Shown here in pieces: positions 27,383 to 35,602 of a stretch of DNA of 64,000 nucleotides (the stretch's first letter is position 1; each line of letters begins with the position of its first letter). The stretch is taken from assembly GCF_900590885.1 (NCBI RefSeq), contig NZ_UUON01000001.1, positions 558,001 to 622,000 on the forward strand, given 5' to 3'. Below the pieces are notes generated by a model that ran no database searches, was not told the origin of the DNA, and saw nothing but the letters and a program-made list of their open reading frames with translations. Source of the stretch: Pseudomonas viridiflava. GTDB taxonomy: Bacteria; Pseudomonadota; Gammaproteobacteria; Pseudomonadales; Pseudomonadaceae. Both the position numbers and the translations under genes were made by a program.

Positions 27383-27455
27383 CCCGCTCGGCGGCGGTGC
27401 AGGTCGATATGATTGCTGTGGCCCGCGGCTGAGCGCGATGATTAGCCAAGGCACC

Positions 27456-27467
27456 GCCCCTCCCACA
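27456..27467. repeat. REP-like half element
   Basis: GCCCCTCCCACA is a single arm of the palindromes at 15127 and 20879. No partner arm is close. It lies 13 bases after the amidase stop codon in the transcribed direction. Confidence 0.45.
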
Positions 27468-27479
27468 TTTTGACTGCGT

Positions 27480-29171
27480 TTATTCAGAAGGTAATGCCGG
27501 GGTGCGCGGCGGAATCAAGCGTTTGCTGCCTGTCGCTTCAAACGCAGCGGCAAAGCGCAGCAGCGCCGAATCGTCATACGCGCGGCCGGCGAAGGTCAGC
27601 CCGATCGGCATGCCGATATCCGCCATCACGCCCATGGGCACGGTGACGGTGGGGACGCCCAGGTGGCGGATCGCGAGGTTGCCGTTGGCCACCCAGATGC
27701 CGTTGCTCCAGGCGATGTCGGCGCTGGCCTCGTTCACATCGGCATCCGCCGGGCCTACGTCGGCGACGGTGGGGAACAGCACCGCGTCGAGCCCGAGCTT
27801 GTCCATCCAGTCTTCCAGGTCGACCCGGCGGGTTTGTTCCAGGCCGCGCAGGCCGTCGGGTACGGTGCTGATCTCGTTCCACGGGGTGATACCGCGTTCG
27901 GCCATGCGCACGTATTCGTCCATGCCGGCGGCCAGGTCGTCTTCGCGGTTGGGCAGGGTGCCGGGGTCGTGGGGGAAGATCTGCGGCCCGTCCACATCCG
28001 CCAGGCGGTTCAGGTTCGGGTCGTTGTTGGCGCGCAGGAAGTCGTCGAAGGCCCAGGCGGACAGCTCCCACAGCTCATCGTGGAGAAATTCCCTGGACAC
28101 CAGGCCACGGGTAAACACGGTCGGCGCGCCAGGGCGGTCGCCTTCGCAGTTGGACACCAGCGGGAAATCCACCTCGATCACTTCGGCCCCGGCGGCTTCC
28201 AGCGCCTGGCGTGCGTCTTGCCACAGGTCGATCACGCTGGCGCGGGTGTTGATCTTCTGCCCGGTCGGCCCGCCGATGCCGGGTTTTTCGCTGGTGCCGG
28301 CCTCAGGGTCGGCGTTGATGTACATGCGCGGCACGCCGAAGCGTTTGCCGGCGAGGGATTCAGCCGGCACAGCCAGTTCAGCGTAAGACGCCGGGCGCAC
28401 GTCGGCGACGCTCGGGATTGGCACCCACGGCTGCAGGCGCCACAGGTCGCCACGGGTGTCCGGGTCTTCGGCGACCACCACGTCGAGCACTTCGAGCAGG
28501 TCGGCCATGGTGCGCGCGTAAGGCACCACCACGTCCATGGTCGGGGTCAGCGGCCAGTTGCCGCGCACCGAAATCACCCCACGCGACGGGGTGTAGGCGC
28601 ACAGGCCATTGTTGGACGCCGGGCCACGCCCGCTGGACCAGGTTTCTTCCGCCAGCCCGAACGCGGCAAAGCTCGCGGCGGTGGCAGTGCCGGCGCCGTT
28701 AGACGAGCCGGAGGCGAACGGCGCAGTCAGGTAGCTGGCGTTATAAGGGCTTTCAGCGCGGCCATACACGCCGCGCTGCATGCCGCCATTGGCCATCGGC
28801 GGCATATTGGTCTTGCCCAGGCAGATGGCACCGCCGGCGCGCAGGCGCTCGATGGTGAAAGCGTCGCGATGGGCAACCAGGTTGGCGAAGGCCGGGCTGC
28901 CGGATGCAGCGGTCAGGCCCTTGACCAGGTAACTGTCTTTGGCGGTATAGGGAATGCCATCCAATGGCCCCAAGGTTTCGCCCCTGGCCCGGCGCGCATC
29001 GGATGCCTCGGCTTCTTTGAGGGCTTCGGGATTGCGCACCACCACGGCGTTGAGTTCGCCGTTATAGGCATCGATACGCGCCAGGTAGGCCTGAACCAGT
29101 TCAACGGCCGTGGTCTGGCCGCTTTCAAGCGCCGCGCGCAATTGGGCAATGGAGACTTCGGTAACTTGCAT
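27480..29171 (-). CDS. Amidase signature family enzyme
   Basis: Amidohydrolase of the amidase signature (AS) family, 563 residues. The catalytic lysine is in PYTAKDSYLVKG; the Ser-rich core is present as FASGSSNGAGTATAASFAAF, with the nucleophile in the following WSSGRGPASNNG segment. This core departs from the common GGSSGG form, so the substrate may be unusual. No signal peptide is seen. An MmyB-type regulator gene lies 57 bases upstream on the same strand and could be co-transcribed. Confidence 0.87.
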   Translation of the reverse strand: MQVTEVSIAQLRAALESGQTTAVELVQAYLARIDAYNGELNAVVVRNPEALKEAEASDARRARGETLGPLDGIPYTAKDSYLVKGLTAASGSPAFANLVAHRDAFTIERLRAGGAICLGKTNMPPMANGGMQRGVYGRAESPYNASYLTAPFASGSSNGAGTATAASFAAFGLAEETWSSGRGPASNNGLCAYTPSRGVISVRGNWPLTPTMDVVVPYARTMADLLEVLDVVVAEDPDTRGDLWRLQPWVPIPSVADVRPASYAELAVPAESLAGKRFGVPRMYINADPEAGTSEKPGIGGPTGQKINTRASVIDLWQDARQALEAAGAEVIEVDFPLVSNCEGDRPGAPTVFTRGLVSREFLHDELWELSAWAFDDFLRANNDPNLNRLADVDGPQIFPHDPGTLPNREDDLAAGMDEYVRMAERGITPWNEISTVPDGLRGLEQTRRVDLEDWMDKLGLDAVLFPTVADVGPADADVNEASADIAWSNGIWVANGNLAIRHLGVPTVTVPMGVMADIGMPIGLTFAGRAYDDSALLRFAAAFEATGSKRLIPPRTPALPSE

Positions 29172-29228
29172 CAGGTTTTTTTCGCCGCCTTCAGGTGGGG
29201 GTATGGCCGCAGTCTACGTACAGATATT

Positions 29229-30017
29229 TCACAAAACCAGTGCGGCATATTCTCCATAGGCGGCGCGCATCACCTGCCAGGTGGTGGCGTCGGCGGGAAT
29301 CAGGTGCTCGATACGCAGGGAGGTGAGGGTGATGTCCTGGGGCATGCCGAAGGTGGTGAAGGTCGATAAAAAGTTCAGTTCGCCCTGGGTTGAGCGGATG
29401 CGGGTCAGCACCAGGGGCGGCAGCTGTTCGGGCATTTCGCGGCTATTGGGGGCTGGCAGGCTCGCCAGTAAGGTTGCCAATGCCGGGTTGCCCAACGCCT
29501 CCCGGGTCGCGCGCTGCCAGGCCAGGCTGCGGATCTCGTCGGCGTTGATGAGGTGATCGCCGAGGCCGCCGGGTTGCAGCAGGGTGGTCAGCAGGTTCAG
29601 ACCCTCTGCTGCGCCAGGCGGGATACCCACCAACGCGAACAACACGCCGGTGCTGGCATTCGCCGCCAGCACTTCCCACTGGCTGCCCAGCAGGATCGCC
29701 GGGGCCGGATTGTTGGCGTGCAGCACATGGCTGACCGCCTCGCGAATCGCCGCCATGCTCGGTGACGCGAGCGGGGTGGCGGTGTAGCGGGGCGCGAAGC
29801 CGGCGGCGAGGAACACCTGGTTGCACTGCTCCAGCGGTGCCTCCAGTGCGGTCAGCAGGTTATGCAAAGTGCCGGGGCTTGGCTTGGCGCGGCCGGTTTC
29901 GAGGCAACTGAGGTGGCGCTGGGAAACCCCCGTGATCAGGGCGAGGTCGAGCTGGCTCAGCTTGGCGTGTCGGCGCAATTGGCGCAGCTGTGCGCCGGCG
30001 GTAGCAGGGTTTTCCAT
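29229..30017 (-). CDS. XRE-type regulator with MmyB-like ligand-binding domain
   Basis: 262-residue regulator. An N-terminal XRE helix-turn-helix (LSQLDLALITGVSQRHLSCLE, about 20-40) is followed by an MmyB-like domain (ILLGSQWEVLAANAST, then LRIEHLIPADATTW near the end) that in this family binds a fatty-acid-like ligand. A perfect 17-base palindrome starts 10 bases before its ATG and contains its GGAGG ribosome site, which strongly suggests autoregulation. It probably also controls the divergent DUF2834 gene and perhaps the amidase downstream. Confidence 0.85.
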   Translation of the reverse strand: MENPATAGAQLRQLRRHAKLSQLDLALITGVSQRHLSCLETGRAKPSPGTLHNLLTALEAPLEQCNQVFLAAGFAPRYTATPLASPSMAAIREAVSHVLHANNPAPAILLGSQWEVLAANASTGVLFALVGIPPGAAEGLNLLTTLLQPGGLGDHLINADEIRSLAWQRATREALGNPALATLLASLPAPNSREMPEQLPPLVLTRIRSTQGELNFLSTFTTFGMPQDITLTSLRIEHLIPADATTWQVMRAAYGEYAALVL

Positions 30018-30026
30018 GACGGGTTC

Positions 30027-30043
30027 ATGACCTCCGAGGTCAT
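30027..30043. promoter_or_regulatory. Palindromic operator between the MmyB-type regulator and DUF2834
   Basis: ATGACCTC-C-GAGGTCAT, perfect 8-bp arms around one base. It lies between two divergent starts (30017 and 30101) and overlaps the GGAGG ribosome site of the regulator on the minus strand. Binding of the regulator here would block its own expression. Confidence 0.65.
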
Positions 30044-30100
30044 TGCGAGGGCTGCCACCTTATCACTAGGGTGGGCCTCAATCACTTCAAGGAAGACCCC

Positions 30101-30406
30101 ATGCGCAAACCCTTTCTGGCCCTGGCCGCGTTGCTCGGTTTTTCGCTGTACACCCTGTTCACGATGCTCACGGCCGAGCAGTCACTGCTGGCCTTCGGGC
30201 GCGAATTGATGGCGCGCCCGGACACGGCGCAGGTGGTGATCGACCTGTACCTGATGGCCGCGCTGGCCTGCGTGTGGATGTACCGCGATGCCCGGCGGCG
30301 CGGACGGTCGGTGGCGTCACTGCTGCCGTATTTTCTGCTGACGGCGGTGTTCGTGTCGGTGGGACCATTGTTGTATATCGTGGTGAATGGGTGGCGGGAT
30401 GAGTGA
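30101..30406 (+). CDS. DUF2834 family membrane protein
   Basis: 101-residue membrane protein with three hydrophobic helices (about 3-20, 44-62, 70-95) and the motif YRDARRRGRS in the loop between the last two, typical of DUF2834 proteins. Function unknown. I start at the ATG at 30101, with AAGGAAG about 7 bases upstream; an in-frame start at 30071 is unlikely. It is divergent from the MmyB-type regulator and probably under its control. Confidence 0.75.
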   Translation: MRKPFLALAALLGFSLYTLFTMLTAEQSLLAFGRELMARPDTAQVVIDLYLMAALACVWMYRDARRRGRSVASLLPYFLLTAVFVSVGPLLYIVVNGWRDE

Positions 30407-30427
30407 GTGGTGGGCGGGAGATTTTTT

Positions 30428-30463
30428 TGTGGCGAGCTCGCTACAAGAAGCTCGCTCGCCACA
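30428..30463. repeat. REP-like inverted repeat, second type
   Basis: TGTGGCGAGC and GCTCGCCACA form perfect 10-bp arms around 16 bases. The sequence family (GTGGCGAGC) differs from the GTGGGAGGGGG palindromes elsewhere but is also common between Pseudomonas genes. It lies between the convergent DUF2834 and sugar-binding protein genes. Confidence 0.7.
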
Positions 30464-30483
30464 TAGAACTCATTGGCTTCAGA

Positions 30484-31407
30484 TCAAGGATTGAGAAACG
30501 CCTGGTAGTTGTCTTTGGTGATCTGCTGGTAAGGAATGGTCAACTCAGCCTCGTAGGGTTGTTTTTTCACCATCTTCACCGCCAGGTCAATCGAGCCGAC
30601 CGCTTGCCCCTTGTTGTCCTGATACGCCGTCACCAGCAACAGGCCTTTTTTCACCGCATCCAGCCCGGCCGAGCCGCCATCGCTGCCGGCCACCAGGATG
30701 TCCTTGCCCGGTTGCATGCCTGCCTGGCTGATCGCCATGGCTGCGCCGATGGCCATTTCATCGGCGTTTGCGGCCACGGCATCGATTTTTCGGCCCGACA
30801 CGATCCAGTTGTTCATCAGGTCAATCGCTTTGCTGCGCTGCCATTCGGCGCTCTGCTCCTCGACGATCTTGATGCCGGGGTAGTCCTTAAGCACATTTTT
30901 TACCCCCTGCGTGCGGTTGTGCGTGGCGTTGTTGGAGAGCAAGCCCAGCATGATCGCCAGGTTGCCCTTGCCGCCCATTTTCTCGGCCAGGTAGCGCATC
31001 TGGATTTCGCCGGCCTTGACCTCATCCGAACCCACATAACCCACCCCCGGCGGCACGTCCTTGAACTCGGGACGGCGGTTGATATACACCAGCGGGATCT
31101 TCGCCTGCTGGGCATTCACTGTCATTTTCTGGGTGGCGGCGGTGTCCACCGCGTTGACGATAATTGCGTCCATGCCCTGGGCGGTGAAGTTCTGCACCTG
31201 GTTGAGCTGGCGCACCACGTCGCCCTGGGCGTCTTCGAACTGCAGGGTCACGCCGGGCAGTTCCTTGGCATGGGCGGCCATGTAGTCACGCATTTGCGCG
31301 AGGAACACATCGTCGACCTGGGCGATGCTCACGCCGATGCGTATATCGGCCAGGGCCCAGGGGCTGATGGCGAGGGTAAACAGTGCCGCAAGGAGTTGCT
31401 TTTTCAT
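30484..31407 (-). CDS. Sugar-binding periplasmic protein (RbsB/inositol-type)
   Basis: Periplasmic binding protein of peripla_BP_4 type, 307 residues with a signal peptide to about residue 21 (ending SPWALA). Motifs DIRIGVSIAQVDDVF, GMDAIIVNAVDT and DILVAGSDGG fit ribose/inositol/galactose ABC receptors. The ATG at 31407 has GGAG 7 bases upstream; another ATG precedes it directly. It is the last gene after the SDR and PhyH genes on the minus strand. No ATPase or permease gene accompanies it, so it must use a transporter encoded elsewhere or act as a sensor. Confidence 0.88.
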   Translation of the reverse strand: MKKQLLAALFTLAISPWALADIRIGVSIAQVDDVFLAQMRDYMAAHAKELPGVTLQFEDAQGDVVRQLNQVQNFTAQGMDAIIVNAVDTAATQKMTVNAQQAKIPLVYINRRPEFKDVPPGVGYVGSDEVKAGEIQMRYLAEKMGGKGNLAIMLGLLSNNATHNRTQGVKNVLKDYPGIKIVEEQSAEWQRSKAIDLMNNWIVSGRKIDAVAANADEMAIGAAMAISQAGMQPGKDILVAGSDGGSAGLDAVKKGLLLVTAYQDNKGQAVGSIDLAVKMVKKQPYEAELTIPYQQITKDNYQAFLNP

Positions 31408-31444
31408 CATGGTGCTCCGCTGTTTTTGTTGTTGTTAAAGCGAT

Positions 31445-32569
31445 TCATGCCTGACGCTTGGCCCGCTGCTGCGCCACGGCCGCGGCGAAGTCGGCAATGG
31501 GCCAGCGCTCGTTGAGGGCTTGCAGCATCAGTTCCTGCCCGGTTTGCGGGGCCAGGCCCTTTAACGGCGGGTCGGTGTCGAGGTTGGTGGGGAAGGCATA
31601 GCCATCGGCGGTGCAGGCGACCACGGCCTGGGCGTCCAGGGCCGGGTTGGCCAGTAGCGCGGGGTAAATTGCCAGCATCATGCGCTCGCGGTCGAGGGCT
31701 TCCATGGGTTTGCCGAAGGCCGAGGAGATTTGCAGCAGGTTGGCCATGCGCTGGCGGTCCGGGGTGCGGTTGGTGCCGGCGGCATGGAACAGCGCCGGGT
31801 TGAAGAACAACAGGTCGCCTTTGTTCAACGGCAGCTGCACCGCGTGCTGCTGGAAGTAGTCGATAAACTCCGCGCGCCGCCAGGCCAGGTAGCCCAAGGC
31901 GTATTGCTGGGAAAACGGCAGCAACTGAGTAGGGCCGGTTTCCAGCGGCATGTCCGAGTGGGCCACTGCGCCCTGTAACGTCAGGTACTGGGACAGCTGG
32001 TGCAGCGGCAGCGGGAAACGCTCCACCACCTCGGTAGTCTGGAAACCCAGGTGATAGTCACGGTGCGGCTGCTGCGCCTGGCCGCCGGGGTGCACCACAT
32101 TGACCTGGGCGGTGACTTGAAAGCTCGGCCCCAGCCACGCCTCGGCAATCAACCCCAGCAGCGGGTTGGCGTAGTACTCGGCAAAGGATTCCGGCGATTG
32201 CAGCGCGGCCTTTTGCAATGAATTCCAGATGCGCCCGTTGGTGCCGGCCTTGGCGAAGTGGTCGGCGCCCGCACCGTGTTGCGCTTCTTGGGCAAAGATC
32301 GCTTCGAACACCTGGCTATGGCGGTCCACCACTTCCAGGTCCTCAAAGGCGCGGCGCACGACCATCACTCCCGGCCCGTCGCTGAAAAGGCGGTGCAGTT
32401 CATTCATCACCGCGAGGCGGTCGCTGTTGCGCAAGGTGTGGGCCTGGTAGATCGGTACGTTGCTCAGCACTTCAGCGGCCAGCGGATAGTCCTCGACACG
32501 CGCCTGCTGCGCACAAATGCGCTGGAAGTCTTCGATGCGCACGGCGTCGGCCGTAACGAACACCGACAT
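31445..32569 (-). CDS. Phytanoyl-CoA dioxygenase (PhyH) family protein
   Basis: Fe(II)/2-oxoglutarate-dependent oxygenase, 374 residues. The iron triad can be placed: H-x-D in PHRDYHLGF and the distal histidine in NPALFHAAGTN; the R-x-x-R region just after (TPDRQRMANL) would hold 2-oxoglutarate. Its start codon overlaps the SDR stop (TGATG), so the two enzymes are translationally coupled. The context (inositol-type dehydrogenase, sugar-binding protein) suggests oxidation of a sugar, polyol or methyl ether rather than a fatty acyl-CoA; that is inference. Confidence 0.85.
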   Translation of the reverse strand: MSVFVTADAVRIEDFQRICAQQARVEDYPLAAEVLSNVPIYQAHTLRNSDRLAVMNELHRLFSDGPGVMVVRRAFEDLEVVDRHSQVFEAIFAQEAQHGAGADHFAKAGTNGRIWNSLQKAALQSPESFAEYYANPLLGLIAEAWLGPSFQVTAQVNVVHPGGQAQQPHRDYHLGFQTTEVVERFPLPLHQLSQYLTLQGAVAHSDMPLETGPTQLLPFSQQYALGYLAWRRAEFIDYFQQHAVQLPLNKGDLLFFNPALFHAAGTNRTPDRQRMANLLQISSAFGKPMEALDRERMMLAIYPALLANPALDAQAVVACTADGYAFPTNLDTDPPLKGLAPQTGQELMLQALNERWPIADFAAAVAQQRAKRQA

Positions 32570-33414
32570 CACACACCGCCCGTCAGGCTCAGGGCCTGAT
32601 GCGGTTGCGGGCTGCCGGCGTCGGTGCAGCCGACCACGCCTTGCTCCAGGTCGATCACCGAACCGGTCATCATCCCCGACTCGCGCGACAGCAAGAACGC
32701 CACGCTTTGCGCCACTTCCGCCGGCTTGAGCAGGCGTCCGAACGGCTGCGCGCTTTCGGCCATTTCCAGCCAGCCGTCCTGGGCACCGTGGTACTGGCGC
32801 TGGATGTCATCCTCATGAGGCGTGTCCATCCAGCCGATATTCAAGCCATTCACGCGGATGCGGTTGCGCAGCGCACTGAACGCGACGTTCTTGGTGAGGA
32901 TCGCCAGCGCGCCCTTGGACGCCGCATAGGCGCTCAAGAATGACTGCCCGCCATGCCCGGTGACGCTCTGGATATTCACCACCGCGCCTTCCACGCCGTT
33001 GTTGATCATCAGCTTCAACGCCTCCTGCATCAGGAAGAACGGCGCGCGCACATTCACCGCCATCAGCCGGTCAAACAGCTCGGGGGAGGTGTCGAGAATG
33101 GTGCCGCGGTCCGACATCCCGGCGCAATTGACCAGCCCGTGCAAGGTGCCGAAATGGGTGCGCGCAGCCTCGATGATCGCGCGGCAATCCTCGACCTTTT
33201 CCAGGTCGGCCTCGACAAAAAACGCCGGGCAATCCAGCTGCGCCAGTTGCCTTACCTGTTCCTCGCCCTGGGCGCGCCGGCGCCCGCAGATGATCAGCCC
33301 GGCGGCGCCCCGTTGCGCCAGGGTGTGGGCCACGGCGGCGCCCAGGCCTTGGGTGCTGCCGGTGACGACAAAGTATTGGCCGCTGAACGAGGTGGCGAGA
33401 TCGGTGTGAGGCAT
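32569..33414 (-). CDS. Short-chain dehydrogenase/reductase
   Basis: NAD(P)-dependent SDR, 281 residues. Cofactor motif TGSTQGLG (18-25), NCAGMSD, catalytic serine in SVTGHGG and Y-x-x-x-K in YAASKGAL are all intact. I start at the ATG at 33414 because GGAG lies 7 bases upstream; an earlier in-frame ATG at 33444 is weaker. First gene of a minus-strand unit with PhyH and the sugar-binding protein, divergent from LacI and the inositol-type dehydrogenase. Probably oxidises a polyol or sugar intermediate. Confidence 0.88.
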   Translation of the reverse strand: MPHTDLATSFSGQYFVVTGSTQGLGAAVAHTLAQRGAAGLIICGRRRAQGEEQVRQLAQLDCPAFFVEADLEKVEDCRAIIEAARTHFGTLHGLVNCAGMSDRGTILDTSPELFDRLMAVNVRAPFFLMQEALKLMINNGVEGAVVNIQSVTGHGGQSFLSAYAASKGALAILTKNVAFSALRNRIRVNGLNIGWMDTPHEDDIQRQYHGAQDGWLEMAESAQPFGRLLKPAEVAQSVAFLLSRESGMMTGSVIDLEQGVVGCTDAGSPQPHQALSLTGGV

Positions 33415-33467
33415 GGGCTTCTCCAGTTTTTTGTTGTTGTTCATCGCCAGGCTCGACGCCCGGCGAA

Positions 33468-33495
33468 ACTGAGACTAGCATTGCCAAACCTCAGT
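33468..33495. promoter_or_regulatory. Inverted repeat between the SDR and LacI genes
   Basis: ACTGAG and CTCAGT form 6-bp arms 16 bases apart, centred in the divergent promoter region (33415-33536). A LacI-type regulator would be expected to bind here, but the spacing is wider than a typical LacI operator, so the match is weak. Confidence 0.3.
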
Positions 33496-33536
33496 AACGC
33501 CCAAAAAAAACCTCAAAAACACCTCAGGCGAACGCC

Positions 33537-34562
33537 ATGCTCGAACGCGCCAAACACTTCTCCATCAAACAGCTCGCCACCCAGGCGGGTGTGAGCAAAG
33601 CCACGGTCGACCGCGTGTTGCACCAGCGCGGCAGCGTGCACGCACAGACCCGGCGGCGTATCGAGCAGGCGTTGGAGGAGTTGGAGTCCCAGGAGAAAAA
33701 CGGCCTGGCGGTGGGGCGCACATTTCATGTCGACGTGATCATGCACACGCCGCAACGCTTCAGTGCGGCGGTGCAGGCGGCAATCGTCGCGCAACTGGCC
33801 AGCCTGGCGCCGTTTCGGATTGCCCCGCGTTTTCACCTGTTCGAAGAAATCGAGCCCCAGGCCATGCACGACCAGTTGCTGCGCTGCCTGGACACCGGCA
33901 GCCAGGGCGTGGTGCTCAAGGCCGCCGATGAGCCGGCCGTAAACCAGGCGGTCAAGCAGCTGATCGCGGCGGGGATTCCGGTGGTGACGTTGGTGACGGA
34001 CCTGCCGCAAAGCGAGCGCATCGGTTATGTCGGCATGGACAACCGCACCGCCGGCCAGACCGCTGCCTACCTGATGTCGCGCTGGCTGCCGGCGCAGCCC
34101 CAGGACGTGGCCGTGGTGATTGGCAGCGAACTGTTCCGTGGCGAAGAAGAACGCGAGATGGGCTTTCGTGCCTGGCTGCGCGGGCGCGCGGCGCACTTGC
34201 GCGTGCTGGATATCAGCGGCGGTTACGGTGTGTATGACCGCACCTTCGAGCGTGTCACCCAGGCTTTGAAACACAACCCCGACCTCAAGGCGGTGTACAG
34301 CGTCGGCGGCGGCAACCGCGCGATTGTCGACGCCTTCGCCGCCCTTGATCGGCCGTTGGAGGTGTTTATCGGCCACGACCTCGACGAAGAAAACCGTCAG
34401 TTGCTGATCGACGAAAAAATCGCCGCGATCATCGACCACAACCTGCAGATCGATGCCCGCAATGTGTTCCTGCATATCCTGCAACACCACCGGTTGTGGA
34501 AGGCCGGGCCGATTGCGCCGTCACAGGTGCAGATCGTGACGCCGTTCAACCTGCCGGACTGA
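33537..34562 (+). CDS. LacI-family transcriptional regulator
   Basis: 341-residue LacI-type regulator. The N-terminal helix-turn-helix and hinge region (IKQLATQAGVSKATVDRVLH, about 10-29) precede a sugar-binding periplasmic-protein-like domain (GYVGMDNRTAGQTAAYL; VAVVIGSELFRGEE). The domain is of the same fold as the sugar-binding protein nearby, so both may recognise the same or a related sugar. It controls, by inference, both divergent units. The dehydrogenase gene follows after 35 bases. Confidence 0.9.
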   Translation: MLERAKHFSIKQLATQAGVSKATVDRVLHQRGSVHAQTRRRIEQALEELESQEKNGLAVGRTFHVDVIMHTPQRFSAAVQAAIVAQLASLAPFRIAPRFHLFEEIEPQAMHDQLLRCLDTGSQGVVLKAADEPAVNQAVKQLIAAGIPVVTLVTDLPQSERIGYVGMDNRTAGQTAAYLMSRWLPAQPQDVAVVIGSELFRGEEEREMGFRAWLRGRAAHLRVLDISGGYGVYDRTFERVTQALKHNPDLKAVYSVGGGNRAIVDAFAALDRPLEVFIGHDLDEENRQLLIDEKIAAIIDHNLQIDARNVFLHILQHHRLWKAGPIAPSQVQIVTPFNLPD

Positions 34563-34597
34563 GTACTCCCTTCAAAAACAACATCAGGAGTTCACCC

Positions 34598-35602
34598 ATG
34601 CTACGTATCGCCGTTCTAGGTGCCGGGCGCATCGCCAAGATCCACGCTGCCAACGTCGCCGCCCACCCCAATGCCACGCTGGTGCTGGTGGCCGACCCCT
34701 GGCGCGCGGGCGTCGATGCGCTGAGCACGCAACTGGGCTGCGAGGCGGCCTACGATTGTGCTGCGGTGCTGACCCGCAAAGACATCGACGCCGTGGTCAT
34801 CGGCACGCCCACCGACACCCATATCGACTTGCTGCTGGCGGCGGTGGCCGAAGGCAAGGCGGTGCTCTGCGAAAAACCCATCGACCTCGATATCGCCAAG
34901 GCCCGCAGCGCCGCCCAGGCCGTGGAGCGCCAGGGCGGCAAGGTGATGCTCGGCTTCAACCGCCGTTTCGACCCCGACATGCTGCGCCTGCGCCAGGCCC
35001 TCGACGCTGGGCAAATCGGCGCCGTGCGCCAAGTGATCATCACCAGCCGCGACCCCGGCCTTGCGCCGCGCGATTACCTTGAACACTCCGGCGGCATCCT
35101 GCGCGACATGACCATCCACGACTTCGACACCGCCCGCCATCTGCTCGGCGAAGAACCGGTGGAAGTCAGCGCCATCGCCAGCCGCCTGGTGGACCCGAGC
35201 CTGGAGCAGATCGACGACTACGACAGCGTGATGGTGCTGCTGCGCACCGCCTCCGGCAAGCAATGCCATATCAACTGCTGCCGCCAGGCGGTGTATGGCT
35301 ATGACCAGCGCGTCGAGGTGTCCGGCGCCCATGGCGTGCTGCTCACCGACAACCACCGCCCGAGCACCTTGCGCCACTGGAGCGCCGAGCACACCGAAGC
35401 GCTGGAACCGTTGCAGCACTTTTTCCTGGAGCGGTATGCCGATGCCTATCGCAATGAGCTGACCCAGTTCATCGATGCGCTGAACCACGGCCAGGCCTTG
35501 CCCACCAGCGTGCGCGACGGGTTGTATGCCCTGCACCTGGCGGATTGTGCGTTGGAGTCGGTGAAGACCGGGCGCAGTGTGGCGGTCAATTACGACCTGT
35601 AG
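34598..35602 (+). CDS. iolG: Inositol 2-dehydrogenase-like Gfo/Idh/MocA oxidoreductase
   Basis: NAD(P)-dependent dehydrogenase, 334 residues. The dinucleotide site VLGAGRIAKIHA (6-17), the E-K-P motif in CEKPIDLD and the catalytic D-x-x-x-H in RDMTIHDFD are intact. Overall it looks like myo-inositol 2-dehydrogenase, but this family covers many polyols, so the substrate is only likely. The start at 34598 has CAGGAG upstream. No other iol genes are present. Its last 13 bases overlap the convergent diguanylate cyclase. Confidence 0.83.
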   Translation: MLRIAVLGAGRIAKIHAANVAAHPNATLVLVADPWRAGVDALSTQLGCEAAYDCAAVLTRKDIDAVVIGTPTDTHIDLLLAAVAEGKAVLCEKPIDLDIAKARSAAQAVERQGGKVMLGFNRRFDPDMLRLRQALDAGQIGAVRQVIITSRDPGLAPRDYLEHSGGILRDMTIHDFDTARHLLGEEPVEVSAIASRLVDPSLEQIDDYDSVMVLLRTASGKQCHINCCRQAVYGYDQRVEVSGAHGVLLTDNHRPSTLRHWSAEHTEALEPLQHFFLERYADAYRNELTQFIDALNHGQALPTSVRDGLYALHLADCALESVKTGRSVAVNYDL

